A DNA stretch of 22,543 nucleotides, taken from Bacillaceae bacterium UBA7792. Lineage in GTDB: Bacteria; Bacillota; Bacilli; Bacillales; Cytobacillaceae. Of this stretch, positions 1 to 7,367 are shown piece by piece; the first letter of the stretch is position 1, and the number at the start of each line of letters is the position of its first letter. Location: assembly GCA_002480735.1 (NCBI GenBank), contig DLCS01000068.1, positions 1 to 22,543 on the forward strand. The letters run 5' to 3'. The notes beneath the pieces were generated by a model. That model did not search any database and was not told the DNA's origin. It saw nothing but the letters and a program-made list of their open reading frames with translations. The position numbers and the translations under genes are program-made.

Positions 1-732
1 AGCTGGGATCGCTAATGGATCATATTTTTTTGAACCAATTGTGAATGCCCATAGACCACTTGGATAGGTTGGGATATTCGCGAGATAGAGCCGTGTAACC
101 GGAAAAATCTCTCTAACATCCTTCTGTACATTCCGAATTAAATCACCCTTAAACCACGGGTTATCCGATTGGGCCACAAACAGCCCATCCTCCTTCAGAG
201 CTTTGGCAATTCCCGCATAAAACCCTTTTGTAAAAAGGTTAACGGCAGGACCGACTGGCTCTGTGGAATCCACCATAATCACATCGTACTCATTCTCACT
301 GTTCGCAATATGCATGAAACCATCATCGACCTTCACTTCCACCCGTGGGTCATCAAGCTTGCCAGCAATTTCCGGCAGAAACTTCTTTGAATACTCAATC
401 ACCTTGCCATCGATATCGACGAGGGTAGCTTTTTTGACGCTTGGGTGCTTAAGGACCTCACGTATGACACCACCATCTCCCCCACCAACAACAAGAATTT
501 CTTCAGGATGTGGATGCGTAAATAGCGGAATATGCGCAACCATTTCATGATAGACAAATTCATCTCGCACCGAGGTCATCACCATATCGTCAAGAAGAAG
601 CATATTCCCCCATTCTTCTGTCTCAATCATATCTAATTTTTGAAACTCTGTTTGCTCTGTATGTAGTGTTTGTTTCACTCTCATCGTAATGCCAAAGTTC
701 GCCGTTTGTTTTTCTGTAAACCAAATGCTCAT
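1..732 (-). CDS. speE: Spermidine synthase, C-terminus cut by window edge
   Basis: Transfers the aminopropyl group of decarboxylated S-adenosylmethionine to putrescine, giving spermidine; a cytosolic enzyme of polyamine synthesis. The reading frame is open from an ATG at 730-732 to base 1 (244 residues); the family is about 275 residues, so roughly 30 C-terminal residues are missing. Seen in the translation: the SAM-binding glycine loop GGGDGG at residues 83-88, the acidic strand VDIDGK at 105-110, the catalytic VDSTEPVGP at 154-162, and YPSGLWAF at 223-230. The start is supported by an AGGTGGAG ribosome-binding site just upstream. It is divergent from pbpG. In B. subtilis speE is followed by speB, which would lie outside this window. 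The family assignment is secure. Confidence 0.96.
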   Translation of the reverse strand, partial: MSIWFTEKQTANFGITMRVKQTLHTEQTEFQKLDMIETEEWGNMLLLDDMVMTSVRDEFVYHEMVAHIPLFTHPHPEEILVVGGGDGGVIREVLKHPSVKKATLVDIDGKVIEYSKKFLPEIAGKLDDPRVEVKVDDGFMHIANSENEYDVIMVDSTEPVGPAVNLFTKGFYAGIAKALKEDGLFVAQSDNPWFKGDLIRNVQKDVREIFPVTRLYLANIPTYPSGLWAFTIGSKKYDPLAIPA

Positions 733-816
733 AAGCTCCACCTTTCCAATTGTCTTTCGCCATGAACAATCTATTCATCCCACTAGTATTCCCAGCCAAA
801 CGACAAACATGAGAAA

Positions 817-844
817 AGTATAAGTGAATCTAGCAAAATTGCAA
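817..844 (-). promoter_or_regulatory. Predicted sigma-A promoter of speE
   Basis: On the minus strand, TTGCAA (839-844) is followed after 16 bp by TATACT (817-822), one mismatch from the -10 consensus. It lies about 85 bp upstream of the speE ATG. The match is by eye only. Confidence 0.5.
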
Positions 845-910
845 GAAAAAATTCACTGAATTAGGCCCCTTGATGATCATTCCTTCACACCGAAAATGAA
901 TTTACCTCGA

Positions 911-926
911 AAGGTTTAAAAACCTT
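911..926. repeat. 7-bp perfect inverted repeat in the speE/pbpG intergenic region
   Basis: AAGGTTT (911-917) and AAACCTT (920-926) form a perfect inverted repeat with a 2-base centre. It overlaps the -35 area of the predicted pbpG promoter, so it could be an operator, but its AT-rich composition also makes chance possible. Confidence 0.4.
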
Positions 927-943
927 CCATTAATTTCATACTA
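914..943 (+). promoter_or_regulatory. Predicted sigma-G (late forespore) promoter of pbpG
   Basis: CATACTA at 937-943 matches the sigma-G -10 consensus (CATWHTA) fully. Eighteen bases upstream, GTTTA (914-918) matches the -35 pattern GHATR at four of five positions. It is about 35 bp before the pbpG ATG. B. subtilis pbpG is known to be transcribed in the forespore by sigma-G, which agrees with this reading. Confidence 0.6.
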
Positions 944-978
944 ATAAAAAGTTAACCTGTTAAAAAGTGGGTGGCACG

Positions 979-3045
979 ATGGAGATTATCACGGATCAAA
1001 GGTTCAGACGAACAATTAAATATTTGCGGGCATTTCTCATTATTGGGTCCATTGGGCTTGCCCTTGCACTCCTACTCTATATTGGCATCCTTCTCTATGC
1101 CAAAATCCTAGGTCCCCCACCCCTCGCCGTTCCTCAATCCACGCTCTATTATGCGGATGATGGAGCGATTATCGGGGAAAGTCATAGTGGACAAAAGCGG
1201 TATTGGGTACCGCTCGAGGAAATTTCCCCTGAGCTAGTGAAAGCAACCCTAGCAATTGAAGACAGAAGCTTCTATGACCATCATGGCTTTGATTACAAGA
1301 GAATCGCTGGTGCCGCATTGGCTGATTTAAAAGCCATGGCGAAGGTTCAGGGGGCAAGCACGATCAGTCAGCAGTACGCTAGAAATCTCTTTCTGGAGCA
1401 TGAAAAGACATGGAAGAGAAAGCTACTTGAAGCGTTCTATACCATTCGAATTGAAATGAGCTACACGAAAAATGAAATACTAGAAGGCTATTTAAATACG
1501 ATCTATTACGGTGAGGGAGCCTATGGCATTCAAGCAGCCAGCCAGTTTTATTTTGGCAAAAATGCGGCAGACATTAGCTTGCCCGAAGCGGCGATGCTTG
1601 CAGGAATTCCGAAGGGACCGAGTATTTATTCTCCTTTAGCATCCATGGAGAAGGCGAAGGAGCGGCAGGAGCTTATTCTAAACCTGATGGTTCAGGATCG
1701 TATCATCACTGAAGCCAAAGCAAAAGCCGCTGCCAGTGCTAGGTTAGATATTAAAGGGGAGCATTCAAATTCCGTTGTGAAAATTGCCCCTTATTTTCAG
1801 GATGCCGTCAAAAATGCTTTAAAGAGCGTCCTTAAATTGGATGAACGGACCATAGAACTAGGAGGGCTAAGGGTCTTCACTACCTTAAATACGAAACAGC
1901 AGGAGCTGGCAGAAAAAAATATCGCCAGACTTATCGCAAAGGATTCAGAAATACAGGCAGGCTTAGTCGCCATGAATCCGAAAACTGGTCATGTGAAAGC
2001 CATGGTAGGTGGGCGAAATTATGAAGAAAGTCCATTTAACCGGGCAACCCAGGCGATCCGTCATCCTGGTTCTACCATGAAGCCGCTTCTCTACTATACA
2101 GCGATTGAACAGGGCTTTACCCCTTCGACAACGATGCGAAGCGAATTAACCACATTCCGGTTTAATGATCAGAAAGAAGACTATACACCACATAATTACA
2201 ACAACCTCTATGCGGATAAAGAGATCACCATGGCTCAAGCGTTAGCCCTTTCTGATAATGTATATGCCGTTAAGACTCACCTCTTTCTCGGAGAAGAGGC
2301 ACTTGTAGATACAGTAAAAAGATTTGGAATCACAACAAAAATGAAGGCTGTCCCTTCATTAGCCCTTGGGACGTCTGGTGTTCGAGTGATAGAAATGGCG
2401 AATGCCTACAGTCATTTTGCCAATGGTGGGAAAAAAGTAGATCCTATTTTCATCACTCGGGTTGAAAATCATCAAGGTGAAGTGATCTACGAGCATAAAG
2501 CAAAAGACGAGCCTGCTCTTAAACCTGAAGCGGCCTTCGTGACAACACATTTGATGACAGGCATGTTCGATCGAAGGTTAAATGGGTACACGGCGGTTAC
2601 GGGAAACTCCATGGTGAACAAAATCTCGAGAATCTATGCGGGGAAATCAGGCTCCACCAATACGGATAATTGGATGGTCGGCTTTACGCCTCAGCTAGTC
2701 ACAGCTGTTTGGACTGGCTATGATCAAGGAAAGCCGATTGAAATGGTCGCTGAAAAAGGCTATGCGAAGAATATTTGGATTCACTTTATGGAGGATGCCC
2801 TTAAGGGAGAACCGGTTCAATCCTTTAAGGCTCCAAAGGGAACAGTTAGTGTCTATATCAACCCGGAAAATGGCAAGCTTGCCACGGAGGATTGCCCTGT
2901 CCAAAGGCTCACCTATTATGTAGCCGGAACCGAACCAACCGAGTATTGCACAGAGCATATCATGGATGAAAAGCATGACCATAAGAAGTCGAAGAAAAAG
3001 AAGAAAATAAAAATGCCGTGGTATAAGAAACTATTTGACTGGTAA
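979..3045 (+). CDS. pbpG: Bifunctional class A penicillin-binding protein (PBP2d type)
   Basis: Polymerises glycan strands and cross-links peptidoglycan outside the membrane; in B. subtilis PbpG acts in spore germ-cell-wall synthesis. The 688-residue product has one membrane anchor (about 16-42) and a GT51 glycosyltransferase domain (about 60-235) with the catalytic glutamate in IEDRSFYDH (92-100) and the QGASTISQQ motif (124-132). The transpeptidase domain (about 325-605) carries S365-TMK, SDN at 425-427 and KSG at 556-558. The tail is rich in lysine and histidine (665-678). A GTG at 967 is in frame, but it sits inside the GTGGGTGG ribosome-binding site, so I chose the ATG at 979. Length matches the B. 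subtilis protein (691 residues). A sigma-G-like promoter precedes it and a strong terminator follows. Confidence 0.95.
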   Translation: MEIITDQRFRRTIKYLRAFLIIGSIGLALALLLYIGILLYAKILGPPPLAVPQSTLYYADDGAIIGESHSGQKRYWVPLEEISPELVKATLAIEDRSFYDHHGFDYKRIAGAALADLKAMAKVQGASTISQQYARNLFLEHEKTWKRKLLEAFYTIRIEMSYTKNEILEGYLNTIYYGEGAYGIQAASQFYFGKNAADISLPEAAMLAGIPKGPSIYSPLASMEKAKERQELILNLMVQDRIITEAKAKAAASARLDIKGEHSNSVVKIAPYFQDAVKNALKSVLKLDERTIELGGLRVFTTLNTKQQELAEKNIARLIAKDSEIQAGLVAMNPKTGHVKAMVGGRNYEESPFNRATQAIRHPGSTMKPLLYYTAIEQGFTPSTTMRSELTTFRFNDQKEDYTPHNYNNLYADKEITMAQALALSDNVYAVKTHLFLGEEALVDTVKRFGITTKMKAVPSLALGTSGVRVIEMANAYSHFANGGKKVDPIFITRVENHQGEVIYEHKAKDEPALKPEAAFVTTHLMTGMFDRRLNGYTAVTGNSMVNKISRIYAGKSGSTNTDNWMVGFTPQLVTAVWTGYDQGKPIEMVAEKGYAKNIWIHFMEDALKGEPVQSFKAPKGTVSVYINPENGKLATEDCPVQRLTYYVAGTEPTEYCTEHIMDEKHDHKKSKKKKKIKMPWYKKLFDW

Positions 3046-3172
3046 TTGGAACCTTTTATGAAGGCTCTGCTCTATACCCGCCTTATACGTGTACATTCGT
3101 ACTAGTTTTCGTACCGAATAAAACCCACTCACGCACAATATTAAGGCTAAAATCAGCATTGTACATGAACTG

Positions 3173-3205
3173 AAAAACCTCGGGGCAGGATACCCCGAGG
3201 TTTTT
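3173..3205 (+). terminator. Intrinsic terminator of pbpG (structurally bidirectional)
   Basis: A 13-bp perfect stem, AAAAACCTCGGGG (3173-3185) with CCCCGAGGTTTTT (3193-3205), has a 7-base loop and ends in T5. It lies about 130 bp after the pbpG stop. Its A-rich left arm lets it also work for minus-strand transcripts leaving ywhD. The rest of the 3046-3356 gap holds no supported gene. Confidence 0.9.
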
Positions 3206-3247
3206 CATGTCCTAGTTCTATAGCATGAATACGCTGACAATAGTTTA

Positions 3248-3267
3248 CTGTTTTTATGGAAAAACAG
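3248..3267. repeat. AT-rich inverted repeat between pbpG and ywhD
   Basis: CTGTTTTT (3248-3255) pairs with AAAAACAG (3260-3267) around a 4-base ATGG centre. Neither side is followed by a T-tract on the transcribed strand, so I do not call it a terminator. Apart from this and the terminator, I see nothing else in the 311-bp gap. Confidence 0.4.
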
Positions 3268-3356
3268 CAAGAAACGACAGTGAAATTTCTCAAAATGTCA
3301 CAATTTAGCCACAATTACAGCACTATTCAGGAGAATCTAGTAAAAGCCTAGGCACC

Positions 3357-3866
3357 TTACCTTACCTCCAAATCATCCTTTAGCTGCTGAGCCGATCTTT
3401 CCCACATTCCTGGATCATGATTTTTCAAAAAGTTAGAAAGAATCACCTTTGATTTATCGTCCATATGCTCAACAATAATATGCCTTTTCAGCGATTTATC
3501 CATCCGATTCACATGTTCAGGCAGTGATTTGTAGCCCCTGCGAATTCCCCGATCAACCGTCATTTCACAGGCAGTCACTCCTGCATAATAAGGGCCATCC
3601 TGCTTTCTATCAATCGTCACCCAAACGAGCCAGTAAGGCTTGGCATTGGGAACATCCTCTTTGTTCGGCAAAAATTTGATTCCTTTTTCCACTACACTTC
3701 TCGCATGCATCGCACCGATATCTACAATCGCGCTTCCTTCTTCTACATCGATAATAACTGGTGAAACATTATCTAAGCTTAAAGCACCGATGCCAAATCC
3801 TTTATGTCCATCTGTAGGATCACTCTTTAAAATATTGAAGCCAATATTTTTTTTCTTTTCCGTCAT
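3357..3866 (-). CDS. ywhD: YwhD family protein, unknown function
   Basis: A 169-residue soluble protein without a signal peptide or membrane segment. It resembles B. subtilis YwhD (about 172 residues) in its opening (MTEKKKNIGFNILKSDPTDG) and by position next to ywhC. A run around residues 38-50 (VEEGSAIVDIGAM) and a charged C-terminus (LKDDLEVR) are notable, but no catalytic motif is evident. I chose the ATG at 3864-3866 because it follows GAGGAGGGG at ideal spacing; an in-frame ATG 45 bp further upstream lacks such a site. The gap to ywhC is 46 bp and the two are probably co-transcribed. I do not propose a function. Confidence 0.88.
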   Translation of the reverse strand: MTEKKKNIGFNILKSDPTDGHKGFGIGALSLDNVSPVIIDVEEGSAIVDIGAMHARSVVEKGIKFLPNKEDVPNAKPYWLVWVTIDRKQDGPYYAGVTACEMTVDRGIRRGYKSLPEHVNRMDKSLKRHIIVEHMDDKSKVILSNFLKNHDPGMWERSAQQLKDDLEVR

Positions 3867-3912
3867 GGAAACCCCTCCTCTAAGTCTTGTAAGCTGTCTT
3901 ACGCTAAGCATC

Positions 3913-4569
3913 TTACGTTAATAACTGATAAAAAAAGTCATTCAAGCCCCCAACAAGGGTCGGAAGAACATTATTTAAGATCGGGCGGATCGTGTATTGA
4001 TCTAATGGTGTGATCACGAGAATGATAAAGATAAGGGCACCGTATTGCTCAAACTGTGTTAATTTTGGACGAATATGTGCTGGAACCAAGTCCTGTATAA
4101 TCCGAAAGCCATCAAGTGGTGGAAAGGGCAACAGATTAAAGACAAATAAAAGTAGGTTCAATTGGATAAAGATATCGAGAAAATTCGGGACTGCCTCTGG
4201 TAGGCCCGCTGAAAGTCCACTGCCAACCAATCCATACCAAATGATAAATCCTAGCATTCCCAGCAATAAATTACTGACGGGACCCGCAACCGAAACCATA
4301 ATCCCTGCCAGCCTCGGCTTTTTGAAGAAAAAGCGATTAACCGGTACCGGTCTTGCCCAGCCAAAGCCTGCGATAAAAATAAGGAGCGTTCCGATCGGAT
4401 CTAAGTGATGAATAGGATTCAAAGTCAAACGCCCTTGATTCTTTGCTGTGGAATCCCCAAATCGATAAGCCACATAAGCATGGGCGAATTCATGGAATGT
4501 AAAAGCGATCATGAGCGTAATCGCCACATATGGAATTTCCTTTAATGAGAATGCCAAAAACTGTTCCAA
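3913..4569 (-). CDS. ywhC: M50 family (site-2-protease-like) zinc metalloprotease
   Basis: A predicted intramembrane zinc metalloprotease. The active-site HEFAH lies in the first membrane helix (about residues 26-30), NPIHHLDPIG follows at about 51-60, and a later helix has the LLPFPPLDGFR segment that supplies the aspartate zinc ligand. There are several hydrophobic helices over about 218 residues, as in the short YwhC group. The substrate is unknown. The start is uncertain: a TTG at 4573-4575 has only 2 bases after GAGAGG, whereas the TTG at 4567-4569 has 8, so I prefer the latter. A TGA in frame just upstream rules out a longer N-terminus. A nine-residue ORF with a strong ribosome-binding site lies directly upstream (4598-4627). 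Confidence 0.9.
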   Translation of the reverse strand: MEQFLAFSLKEIPYVAITLMIAFTFHEFAHAYVAYRFGDSTAKNQGRLTLNPIHHLDPIGTLLIFIAGFGWARPVPVNRFFFKKPRLAGIMVSVAGPVSNLLLGMLGFIIWYGLVGSGLSAGLPEAVPNFLDIFIQLNLLLFVFNLLPFPPLDGFRIIQDLVPAHIRPKLTQFEQYGALIFIILVITPLDQYTIRPILNNVLPTLVGGLNDFFYQLLT

Positions 4570-4597
4570 CCGCAAAACCTCTCAACCTAAATAATTT

Positions 4598-4627
4598 TTA
4601 TGTACTTTCTCTTCTAAGAGTATACAT
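4598..4627 (-). CDS. Possible leader mini-ORF upstream of ywhC
   Basis: An ATG at 4625-4627 follows TAGGAGGAGAATC, one of the best ribosome-binding sites in the window, and opens a frame of nine codons (MYTLRREST) ending in TAA at 4598-4600. The ywhC start is about 30 bases on in a different frame, with a weaker site and a TTG codon. Translation of the mini-ORF could couple to ywhC, or the site could be fortuitous. No sequence family applies to so short a peptide. Confidence 0.35.
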   Translation of the reverse strand: MYTLRREST

Positions 4628-4731
4628 GATTCTCCTCCTAAAGTGAAAAAAGACAATGCTCTTGCATCTGTCATTAAAATATGAAAAACTACAGAAGAAA
4701 ATAACGAATTACATAATGAGGAGGACACATC

Positions 4732-4917
4732 ATGCCATATGTCACTGTCAAAATGCTGGAAGGACGTACAGAGGAACAAAAAAAGGCGCTTGTAGAAAAA
4801 GTCACTGCTGCGGTGACCGAAACAACCGGGGCACCTGTTGAAAATGTTGTCGTTTTTATTGAGGAAATGAAGAAAAATCATTATGCCGTTGCTGGAAAGC
4901 GATTAAGCGACCAATAA
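4732..4917 (+). CDS. ywhB: 4-oxalocrotonate tautomerase family protein
   Basis: A 61-residue member of the tautomerase superfamily, which uses an N-terminal proline as general base after removal of the initiator methionine. Seen here: Pro-2 in MPYVTVKMLEGRT, the helix region EEQKKALVEKVTAAVTETTG, and the strand VENVVVFIEEM. Length (about 60) is typical of the hexameric 4-OT subunit. B. subtilis YwhB is the positional equivalent; it tautomerises 2-hydroxymuconate-type substrates in vitro but its cellular substrate is not known to me. The ATG follows GAGGAGG closely. It is divergent from ywhC and convergent with ywgA, ending at a shared terminator. Confidence 0.93.
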   Translation: MPYVTVKMLEGRTEEQKKALVEKVTAAVTETTGAPVENVVVFIEEMKKNHYAVAGKRLSDQ

Positions 4918-4924
4918 TAAAATG

Positions 4925-4958
4925 CAAAAGCTAAGCCCTTACTGCGGCTTAGCTTTTG
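4925..4958. terminator. Bidirectional terminator between convergent ywhB and ywgA
   Basis: A 13-bp perfect stem, CAAAAGCTAAGCC (4925-4937) with GGCTTAGCTTTTG (4946-4958), has an 8-base loop, with A-rich and T-rich arms suiting both directions. The ywgA stop codon (4939-4941) lies in the loop, so the right arm also encodes the last codons of ywgA. Confidence 0.85.
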
Positions 4959-5448
4959 TTTGTAGATGGTGAACATACTGATAGGCTTGTTCTATCTCAT
5001 CTGGCGTATAGTTTTGTTTCTTTTTCAAGGTAAATACCTTTTCGGTAACCTCTTCCTTTTCTAGATTATCAAAATATAATATCGTTGACACGAGCTCGAG
5101 AAATCTAGCACTTTGACCGTTCATATCGATTAAGCAATCCTCTAAATGAGGCATGTTCACCTCATTTAAGCTCAAAAACTCCTGACCTGATTCGGTTAAC
5201 GAATAGCGGTATTGATAGTATCCACCTTTTTTCTCCTTTATTTCCTCCAAGAAGCCCATATTACAAAGCTCCTCTACCCGTAAAGTCAGTTCCTCAGAAT
5301 AAGGGCCGTAAAAGTGAAACTGAAAGCGCTCCTGAAAGGGAAAGGCCACCTTCTTCGCAATATATATCATTTTTTGCAGCTTCTTGCGGCCAGTAATCTC
5401 TCCCGAAACTTGCAAGGCATACATTAACTTGGCATGATCTTTTAACAA
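4939..5448 (-). CDS. ywgA: YwgA family protein, unknown function
   Basis: A 169-residue soluble protein matching B. subtilis YwgA by sequence character and by position beside ywfO. The N-terminal half (GRKKLQKMIYIAK at 20-32, FHFYGPYSEEL at 44-54, then VEELCNMGFLEE) has the layout of a winged-helix-like fold. It also reminds me of the Panacea/SocA-like (DUF4065) pattern KLLYFAQ...KYGPV; that link is my inference. The start is a TTG at 5446-5448 with AAGGAG about 10 bases upstream; no better start is available. Only 14 bp separate it from the ywfO stop, so the two form an operon. The 3' end is built into a terminator stem. Confidence 0.85.
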   Translation of the reverse strand: MLKDHAKLMYALQVSGEITGRKKLQKMIYIAKKVAFPFQERFQFHFYGPYSEELTLRVEELCNMGFLEEIKEKKGGYYQYRYSLTESGQEFLSLNEVNMPHLEDCLIDMNGQSARFLELVSTILYFDNLEKEEVTEKVFTLKKKQNYTPDEIEQAYQYVHHLQTKAKPQ

Positions 5449-5462
5449 ATCAGGTCAACTCC

Positions 5463-6761
5463 TTATATATCTAACAGTGTTCTTATCTGCTTCTTGATCG
5501 TCTTCTTTGTCGAATCATCCATCAGAAAATCCTCCGGATAATAGAGCTTGTGGTCTGTTCTTCTTTTACCAGAAATCGCATCGACAATCTCGGATTCCCT
5601 TGATAGCTCCCGAATTTCCCCATTCTTCATTAGCAAATGGATCGGCAGTCTTTCCTCTTCTTCACCAGGACGGTAAAAGTCATACGGCAGATCAGAGGAA
5701 GAGTCGACGACTAAATAATAATCAGGAGCAAGCCCTGCCTTTTCAAATAAAACGGATAGCTCTGCAAGCTTCTTGTATTCCTTTGCAGGATCAAATTCAA
5801 CATATTTAAAAAGATTACGGTTAACAAATCTGCGGCATAAATCTCGCAGAATTTCATCCTCTTCCGCTTCCCACATTTGAAAATAGTAGAGAATCACTGC
5901 TTCATCGAGCTTTAAGTAGTCTTCTAATGTAAGAGTATTTTCAAATAAGGAAATAAAATGGGTCGGCTCCTGCCTGAAGGAATAGCCGTTTTCATATAAT
6001 TCCTTTGCCCGATGGAGAATTTTTGTCAGAATAACCTCCGCGCTCCTTGTAACGGGGTGGAAATACACCTGCCAATACATTTGGTAGCGACTCATAATAT
6101 AGTCCTCCACCGCATGCATCCCCGTTTGTTTAATCACCACTTGATCCTCATGCGGGCGCATCACTCTCAGGATTCTTTCCATGTCAAAATGTCCGTAGCT
6201 CACCCCTGTAAAATAAGCATCTCTTTGGAGATAATCCATGCGGTCCGCATCAATTTGACTGGAGATTAAGCTAATGACAATCTTTTTGTCCGAGGTTTTC
6301 GCAATAACCTCCGCAACCTTTTTTGGAAAGTCCTGTTCAACCCGTCGTAATACAGCATTTACTTCTGTTTCACCAAGGATGGTCGCTTGAGTGTAATGCT
6401 CGTGGTCAAGATCAAACACCTTTTCAAAGGAATGTGAAAAAGGGCCATGCCCTAAATCATGAAGCAATCCAGCACAAAGAGCTAAAAGCCGATCCTCTTC
6501 ACTCCATTTCGGCCGGTCATCAAAAACGTCATCCACAATCCGGCGGATGATCTCATATACACCTAATGAATGATTAAATCGGCTATGCTCTGCCCCATGA
6601 AAGGTCAAAAAAGTCGTTCCCAGCTGCTTAATTCTACGCAGCCGTTGAAACTCCTTCGTACCAATCAAATCCCAAATCACTTGGTCACGTACATGGACAT
6701 AGCGATGAACAGGATCCTTAAAAACCTTTTCTTCCTGCAGTTTTTGTTCAGAGTAACCCAT
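5463..6761 (-). CDS. ywfO: HD-domain phosphohydrolase, YwfO family
   Basis: A 432-residue metal-dependent phosphohydrolase of the HD superfamily, close in length to B. subtilis YwfO. Seen: FQRLRRIKQLG at 38-48, HSRFNHSLG at 59-67 (first metal histidine), HDLGHGPFSH at 101-110 (the HD pair at 101-102), and SQIDADRMDYL at 168-178 (the distal aspartate). This motif set is shared with dGTPase-like enzymes, so a nucleotide triphosphate is a plausible substrate, but the C-terminal half differs from canonical Dgt and the substrate is not readable from sequence. The ATG at 6759-6761 has a GAAGAAGGGG site upstream. It is the first gene of a ywfO-ywgA operon. Confidence 0.92.
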   Translation of the reverse strand: MGYSEQKLQEEKVFKDPVHRYVHVRDQVIWDLIGTKEFQRLRRIKQLGTTFLTFHGAEHSRFNHSLGVYEIIRRIVDDVFDDRPKWSEEDRLLALCAGLLHDLGHGPFSHSFEKVFDLDHEHYTQATILGETEVNAVLRRVEQDFPKKVAEVIAKTSDKKIVISLISSQIDADRMDYLQRDAYFTGVSYGHFDMERILRVMRPHEDQVVIKQTGMHAVEDYIMSRYQMYWQVYFHPVTRSAEVILTKILHRAKELYENGYSFRQEPTHFISLFENTLTLEDYLKLDEAVILYYFQMWEAEEDEILRDLCRRFVNRNLFKYVEFDPAKEYKKLAELSVLFEKAGLAPDYYLVVDSSSDLPYDFYRPGEEEERLPIHLLMKNGEIRELSRESEIVDAISGKRRTDHKLYYPEDFLMDDSTKKTIKKQIRTLLDI

Positions 6762-6815
6762 TTTTACCCCTTCTTCCTATAAGAAAAGCGCCGGAGCTAA
6801 AAAAAATCTATCTTC

Positions 6816-6821
6816 ATTATA
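6816..6821 (-). promoter_or_regulatory. Predicted -10 element for the ywfO-ywgA operon
   Basis: TATAAT, a perfect -10 hexamer, reads on the minus strand about 55 bp before the ywfO ATG. No good -35 hexamer is found at 16-18 bp, so this is only a candidate. Confidence 0.4.
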
Positions 6822-6886
6822 GCTTTGTTTCGTTTACAAATCATTACAATTTTAGAAAAAACCATCTGATAACCGACAAAAACCAA

Positions 6887-6928
6887 CAAGAAAAAATCAC
6901 CCTTCATACCATGATAAAAGGTGATTTT
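6887..6928 (-). terminator. Intrinsic terminator of the DUF1450 gene
   Basis: On the minus strand AAAATCACC (complement of 6920-6928) pairs with GGTGATTTT (complement of 6893-6901), with an 18-base loop that partly extends the stem, followed by a T-run. The stem begins inside the DUF1450 stop codon. Confidence 0.75.
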
Positions 6929-7151
6929 ATTTGTTGAGTTTTTTGTTAATCTTCTCCATGAGCTCCTCTTCCGATAAAGCAGCTAATGGTCGGTTATTGA
7001 CAAATGCGAAGGTTTTCTTACGTCCAGGGCCACAATAGGATTGACACCCTATTTCAATGGTTGCATCTGGGTCCATTTCCTTTAGCTTCGGAATCAATGT
7101 CTTCAAATTAACGGCCTGGCAATCATCGCAAACCCGAAATTCGTTTGCCAT
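6927..7151 (-). CDS. DUF1450 family small cysteine protein
   Basis: A 74-residue protein of the DUF1450 family (small thioredoxin- or ferredoxin-fold-like proteins common in Bacillales), which also includes YuzB. It has two cysteine pairs, C8-x2-C11 (CDDC) and C36-x3-C40 (CQSYC), followed by [15 protein letters not shown]. The cysteines could bind a metal or an Fe-S cluster or act in redox, but the sequence alone does not decide. The ATG at 7149-7151 has AAAGG about 10 bases upstream. It is a single-gene unit, with ywfO downstream on the same strand and rsfA divergent upstream. Confidence 0.85.
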   Translation of the reverse strand: MANEFRVCDDCQAVNLKTLIPKLKEMDPDATIEIGCQSYCGPGRKKTFAFVNNRPLAALSEEELMEKINKKLNK

Positions 7152-7293
7152 CTTGATTCAACCTTTCATGCTTTTTCTAGTCTATTCGCCATTTTACCCC
7201 TTCTGAATCGCGAATGCAAGTTACACATTTTTCTGACTCTCTCTACCGATTTGGAAAAATTTTAAAAAATCTACTATCCTTTTAATCACTTTT

Positions 7294-7322
7294 GTATAAA
7301 TCTCAAAAATCTGGTCATCCTG
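7294..7322 (+). promoter_or_regulatory. Possible sigma-F promoter of rsfA
   Basis: GTATA (7294-7298) fits the sigma-F -35 pattern GYWTA, and 14 bp later GGTCATCCTG (7313-7322) matches the -10 pattern GGNRANAMTW at seven of ten positions. It lies about 45 bp before the rsfA ATG. rsfA of B. subtilis is transcribed by sigma-F. The -10 match is imperfect. Confidence 0.35.
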
Positions 7323-7367
7323 TGAATAAGCAAGATTACAACAGAAACACTCAAGGAGTTGAAGAAG

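Noticed and set aside
3352..3359. GCCTAGGC palindrome after ywhD as a terminator
   Set aside because: It is actually a loopless 8-bp palindrome near this position without a T-tract, so it cannot form a usable RNA hairpin.
4582..4881. 99-codon open frame opposite ywhB
   Set aside because: It lies antisense to ywhB with no ribosome-binding site or recognisable protein features; treated as a shadow frame.
6781..6800. AGCGCCGGAGC segment upstream of ywfO, resembling fragments of dispersed repeats in Bacillus genomes
   Set aside because: Too short to assign to a repeat family, and no second copy is seen in the window.
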